Assembly (NCBI GenBank): GCA_002433675.1
Contig: DJIP01000042.1
Location: 1-8,130 of the forward strand
Reading direction: 5' to 3'
Source of the DNA: Halomonas halophila
GTDB taxonomy: Bacteria > Pseudomonadota > Gammaproteobacteria > Pseudomonadales > Halomonadaceae
DNA length: 8,130 nt
Below, piece by piece: positions 6,798-8,130 of this stretch. The notes beneath the pieces were generated by a model. That model saw only the letters and a list, made by a program, of their open reading frames with translations. It was not told where the DNA came from and did not search any database. The position numbers and the translations under genes were made by a program. Each line of letters starts with the position of its first letter. Within the stretch, counting starts at the first letter, position 1.

Positions 6798-8023
6798 TCA
6801 AGCGAGTGTTGATGGTAGCGAGCTACCCCGAGTCCATCGTCGGGTTTCGCGGTGAGCTGATCAGGGAGATGGTCGCTCGCGGGATCGAGGTCCATGTCGC
6901 CGCACCCGTGGGAGGGAAGGGCGCTACCGGCGCCACCGGCGGTGAGAGTGACGCCGATCGTTCGGCGGCTTCGTCGCGTCTGAAAGCCAGTCTCGAGGCC
7001 CTCGGCGCGACGCTGCACGATATCCCGCTTTCGCGCACCGGCATGAACCCGTTGGACGATCTGAAGACCCTGGCGGCTCTGATGAGATTGATGCTGCGGA
7101 TACGCCCCGATGGGCTTTTCGCCTATACGATCAAACCGGTGGTCTACGGGTCGCTGGCTGCCTGGGTGTTGGGGGTGCACCAGCGGACCCTGCTGGTCAC
7201 CGGGCTGGGGTATGCCTTTACCGGCACCCAGGGTGGCACCAAGCGACGCTTGATCAAGGCGCTGGTGCGGCGGTTGTATCGCATCGCCCTGGGGCGGGCT
7301 CATATGGTGCTGTTCCAGAATCCAGATGATCGTCGGCTGTTTATCGAGGAGGGGATTCTCCTTGATACCACGGCGTCTCGGGTGATCAACGGTTCCGGAG
7401 TGGACCTGGCGCATTTTTCGCCGGTAGCACCACCGGCGCAGCCGGTCAGCTTCCTGCTGATCGCGCGGTTGTTGGGCGACAAGGGGGTGCGCGAGTTCGC
7501 CGAGGCGGCGAAGCGTATCCGCCAGCGCCATCCCCAGGTGCGCTTTCGCCTGGCGGGTTGGCTGGACGACAACCCCGACAGCATCGCGGAACATGAGCTT
7601 CAGGCATGGATCGATGACGGCGCCATCGACTATCTCGGTCGACTCGATGATGTCCGTCCGGCCATCGCCGAATGCAGCGTCTATGTGCTGCCGTCCTATC
7701 GCGAGGGGACCCCGAGAACGGTGCTCGAGGCCATGGCCCTGGGACGTGCGGTGGTGACCACCGACGCGCCGGGATGCCGCGAGACCGTCGCGTCAGGGGT
7801 CAACGGTTTTCTGGTGGAGGTAAAAAATGTCGACGCCCTGTGCCAGGCGTTGCAACGTTATCTGGAAGCACCGGCACTGATCGCCCAGCACGGCGAGGCC
7901 TCGCGTGCTCGCGCCGAGGAGCGCTACGACGTGCACCGCGTCAATCGCAGCATCCTCGACGCCATGGGGGTCGATAGGCCGTCGTCCTGCCCGGCACGGC
8001 TCGGCCCCAGCGTGGTGAGATGA
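6794..8023 (+). CDS. GT4 glycosyltransferase, PglA-like
   Basis: 409-residue retaining glycosyltransferase with the GT-B fold of family GT4, expected at the cytoplasmic membrane face. The acceptor domain begins with KRVLMVASYPESIVGFRGEL (3-22) and includes FAYTIKPVVYGS (109-120), typical of enzymes that extend undecaprenyl-diphosphate sugars, such as PglA. NGSGVDLAHF (199-208) leads into the donor domain. SYREGTPRTVLEAMA (301-315) contains the EX7E signature with Glu304 and Glu312, and TDAPGCRETV (323-332) follows. The likely reaction is transfer of an amino sugar or hexose from a UDP-sugar onto the first lipid-linked sugar made by the downstream initiating transferase. Residues 41-62 form a Gly/Ala/Thr/Ser-rich insertion after the first Rossmann strand-helix pair. 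The start overlaps the preceding stop (ATGA) and the end overlaps a possible start of the next gene. Sugar specificity is not readable. Confidence 0.9.
   Translation: MIKRVLMVASYPESIVGFRGELIREMVARGIEVHVAAPVGGKGATGATGGESDADRSAASSRLKASLEALGATLHDIPLSRTGMNPLDDLKTLAALMRLMLRIRPDGLFAYTIKPVVYGSLAAWVLGVHQRTLLVTGLGYAFTGTQGGTKRRLIKALVRRLYRIALGRAHMVLFQNPDDRRLFIEEGILLDTTASRVINGSGVDLAHFSPVAPPAQPVSFLLIARLLGDKGVREFAEAAKRIRQRHPQVRFRLAGWLDDNPDSIAEHELQAWIDDGAIDYLGRLDDVRPAIAECSVYVLPSYREGTPRTVLEAMALGRAVVTTDAPGCRETVASGVNGFLVEVKNVDALCQALQRYLEAPALIAQHGEASRARAEERYDVHRVNRSILDAMGVDRPSSCPARLGPSVVR
6920..6937 (+). repeat. Two-copy 9-base tandem repeat inside the GT4 gene
   Basis: GGCGCTACC is followed directly by GGCGCCACC, differing at one base. 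The copies are in frame and encode Gly-Ala-Thr twice (residues 43-48), continuing into Gly-Gly. They make up the start of the low-complexity insertion. With only two copies, slippage is possible but unproven. Confidence 0.6.
8014..8019 (+). promoter_or_regulatory. Ribosome binding site for the sugar-phosphate transferase
   Basis: GGTGAG directly abuts ATG 8020 but stands six bases before ATG 8026, so the second ATG has the better spacing. Confidence 0.45.
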
Positions 8024-8025
8024 TC

Positions 8026-8130
8026 ATGGCCAAGCGCTGTGTGGATGTGCTGGTGGCCGCCTCGTTGCTGGTCCTGCTATCCCCTTTGATGCTCGGCATC
8101 TGGGGGCTCGTCCGGCTGAGGCTTGGCAAG
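8026..8130 (+). CDS. Initiating undecaprenyl-phosphate sugar-phosphate transferase (PglC/WbaP type), N-terminal part
   Basis: The first 35 codons are visible and the frame is open at the window edge. The sequence begins with a KRCVDVLVA segment and continues as a single hydrophobic helix interrupted by Ser19-Pro20. This is the hallmark of the re-entrant membrane helix of monotopic phosphoglycosyl transferases, which move a sugar phosphate from a UDP-sugar to undecaprenyl phosphate as the first committed step of glycan assembly. No large membrane domain precedes it, which favours the small PglC-like form over full WbaP. The start could instead be ATG 8020, which overlaps the previous stop as ATGA and adds two residues; 8026 is chosen for ribosome-binding-site spacing. 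The catalytic Asp-Glu pair lies beyond the window. The order matches PglA/PglC-type pairs with the upstream GT4 gene. Confidence 0.85.
   Translation, partial: MAKRCVDVLVAASLLVLLSPLMLGIWGLVRLRLGK

Noticed and set aside
6686..7594. Minus-strand open frame of 302 codons
   Set aside because: It is antisense to the GT4 gene with its EX7E motif, has shadow-like composition and no ribosome binding site of note.

Overview
This window is GC-rich DNA in which every supported gene lies on the + strand, in close order. The protein style and base composition suggest a high-GC gammaproteobacterium. A Halomonas-like organism is my best guess, held with low confidence because no taxonomic marker gene is present. 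The window appears to be an interior slice of a surface-glycan (O-antigen, capsule or exopolysaccharide) biosynthesis locus. I see no transposon, tRNA, rRNA, CRISPR array or convincing terminator.

Layout: (1) 1-119, the C-terminal end of an unidentified upstream gene. (2) 116-1030, a Gfo/Idh/MocA-type sugar oxidoreductase, overlapping (3) 1020-1883, a classical short-chain dehydrogenase of the kind found with flagellin or nonulosonic-acid modification genes. (4) 1994-2974, a leaderless NodB-type deacetylase. (5) 3083-4414, a DUF4910/DUF2172 aminopeptidase-like protein with a C-terminal winged helix. (6) 4411-5505, a GT-B glycosyltransferase with the acidic-acidic-Gly, HP and Ser-Ser motifs of bacterial sialyltransferases. 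(7) 5589-6797, a polytopic membrane protein, probably a Wzy-type polymerase. (8) 6794-8023, a GT4 glycosyltransferase resembling PglA. (9) 8026 to the window end, the start of a PglC/WbaP-type initiating sugar-phosphate transferase.

How the genes could work together (inference): the two oxidoreductases, the deacetylase and the DUF4910 protein would make or tailor an uncommon activated sugar, plausibly a sialic-acid-like nonulosonate. The initiating transferase would load the first sugar onto undecaprenyl phosphate and the GT4 enzyme would add the second. The sialyltransferase-like enzyme would add the acidic sugar, and the membrane protein would polymerise the exported repeat unit. Four ATGA stop/start overlaps (116, 4411, 6794, 8020) and one 11-base overlap (1020-1030) point to translational coupling in one transcript.

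The most notable points are the sialyltransferase-like enzyme, which has little annotated identity beyond its motifs, and the DUF4910 protein, whose metal and catalytic signature looks partly eroded. No nonulosonate synthase (NeuB) or CMP-transfer enzyme can be seen in the window, so the sugar identity remains a hypothesis.
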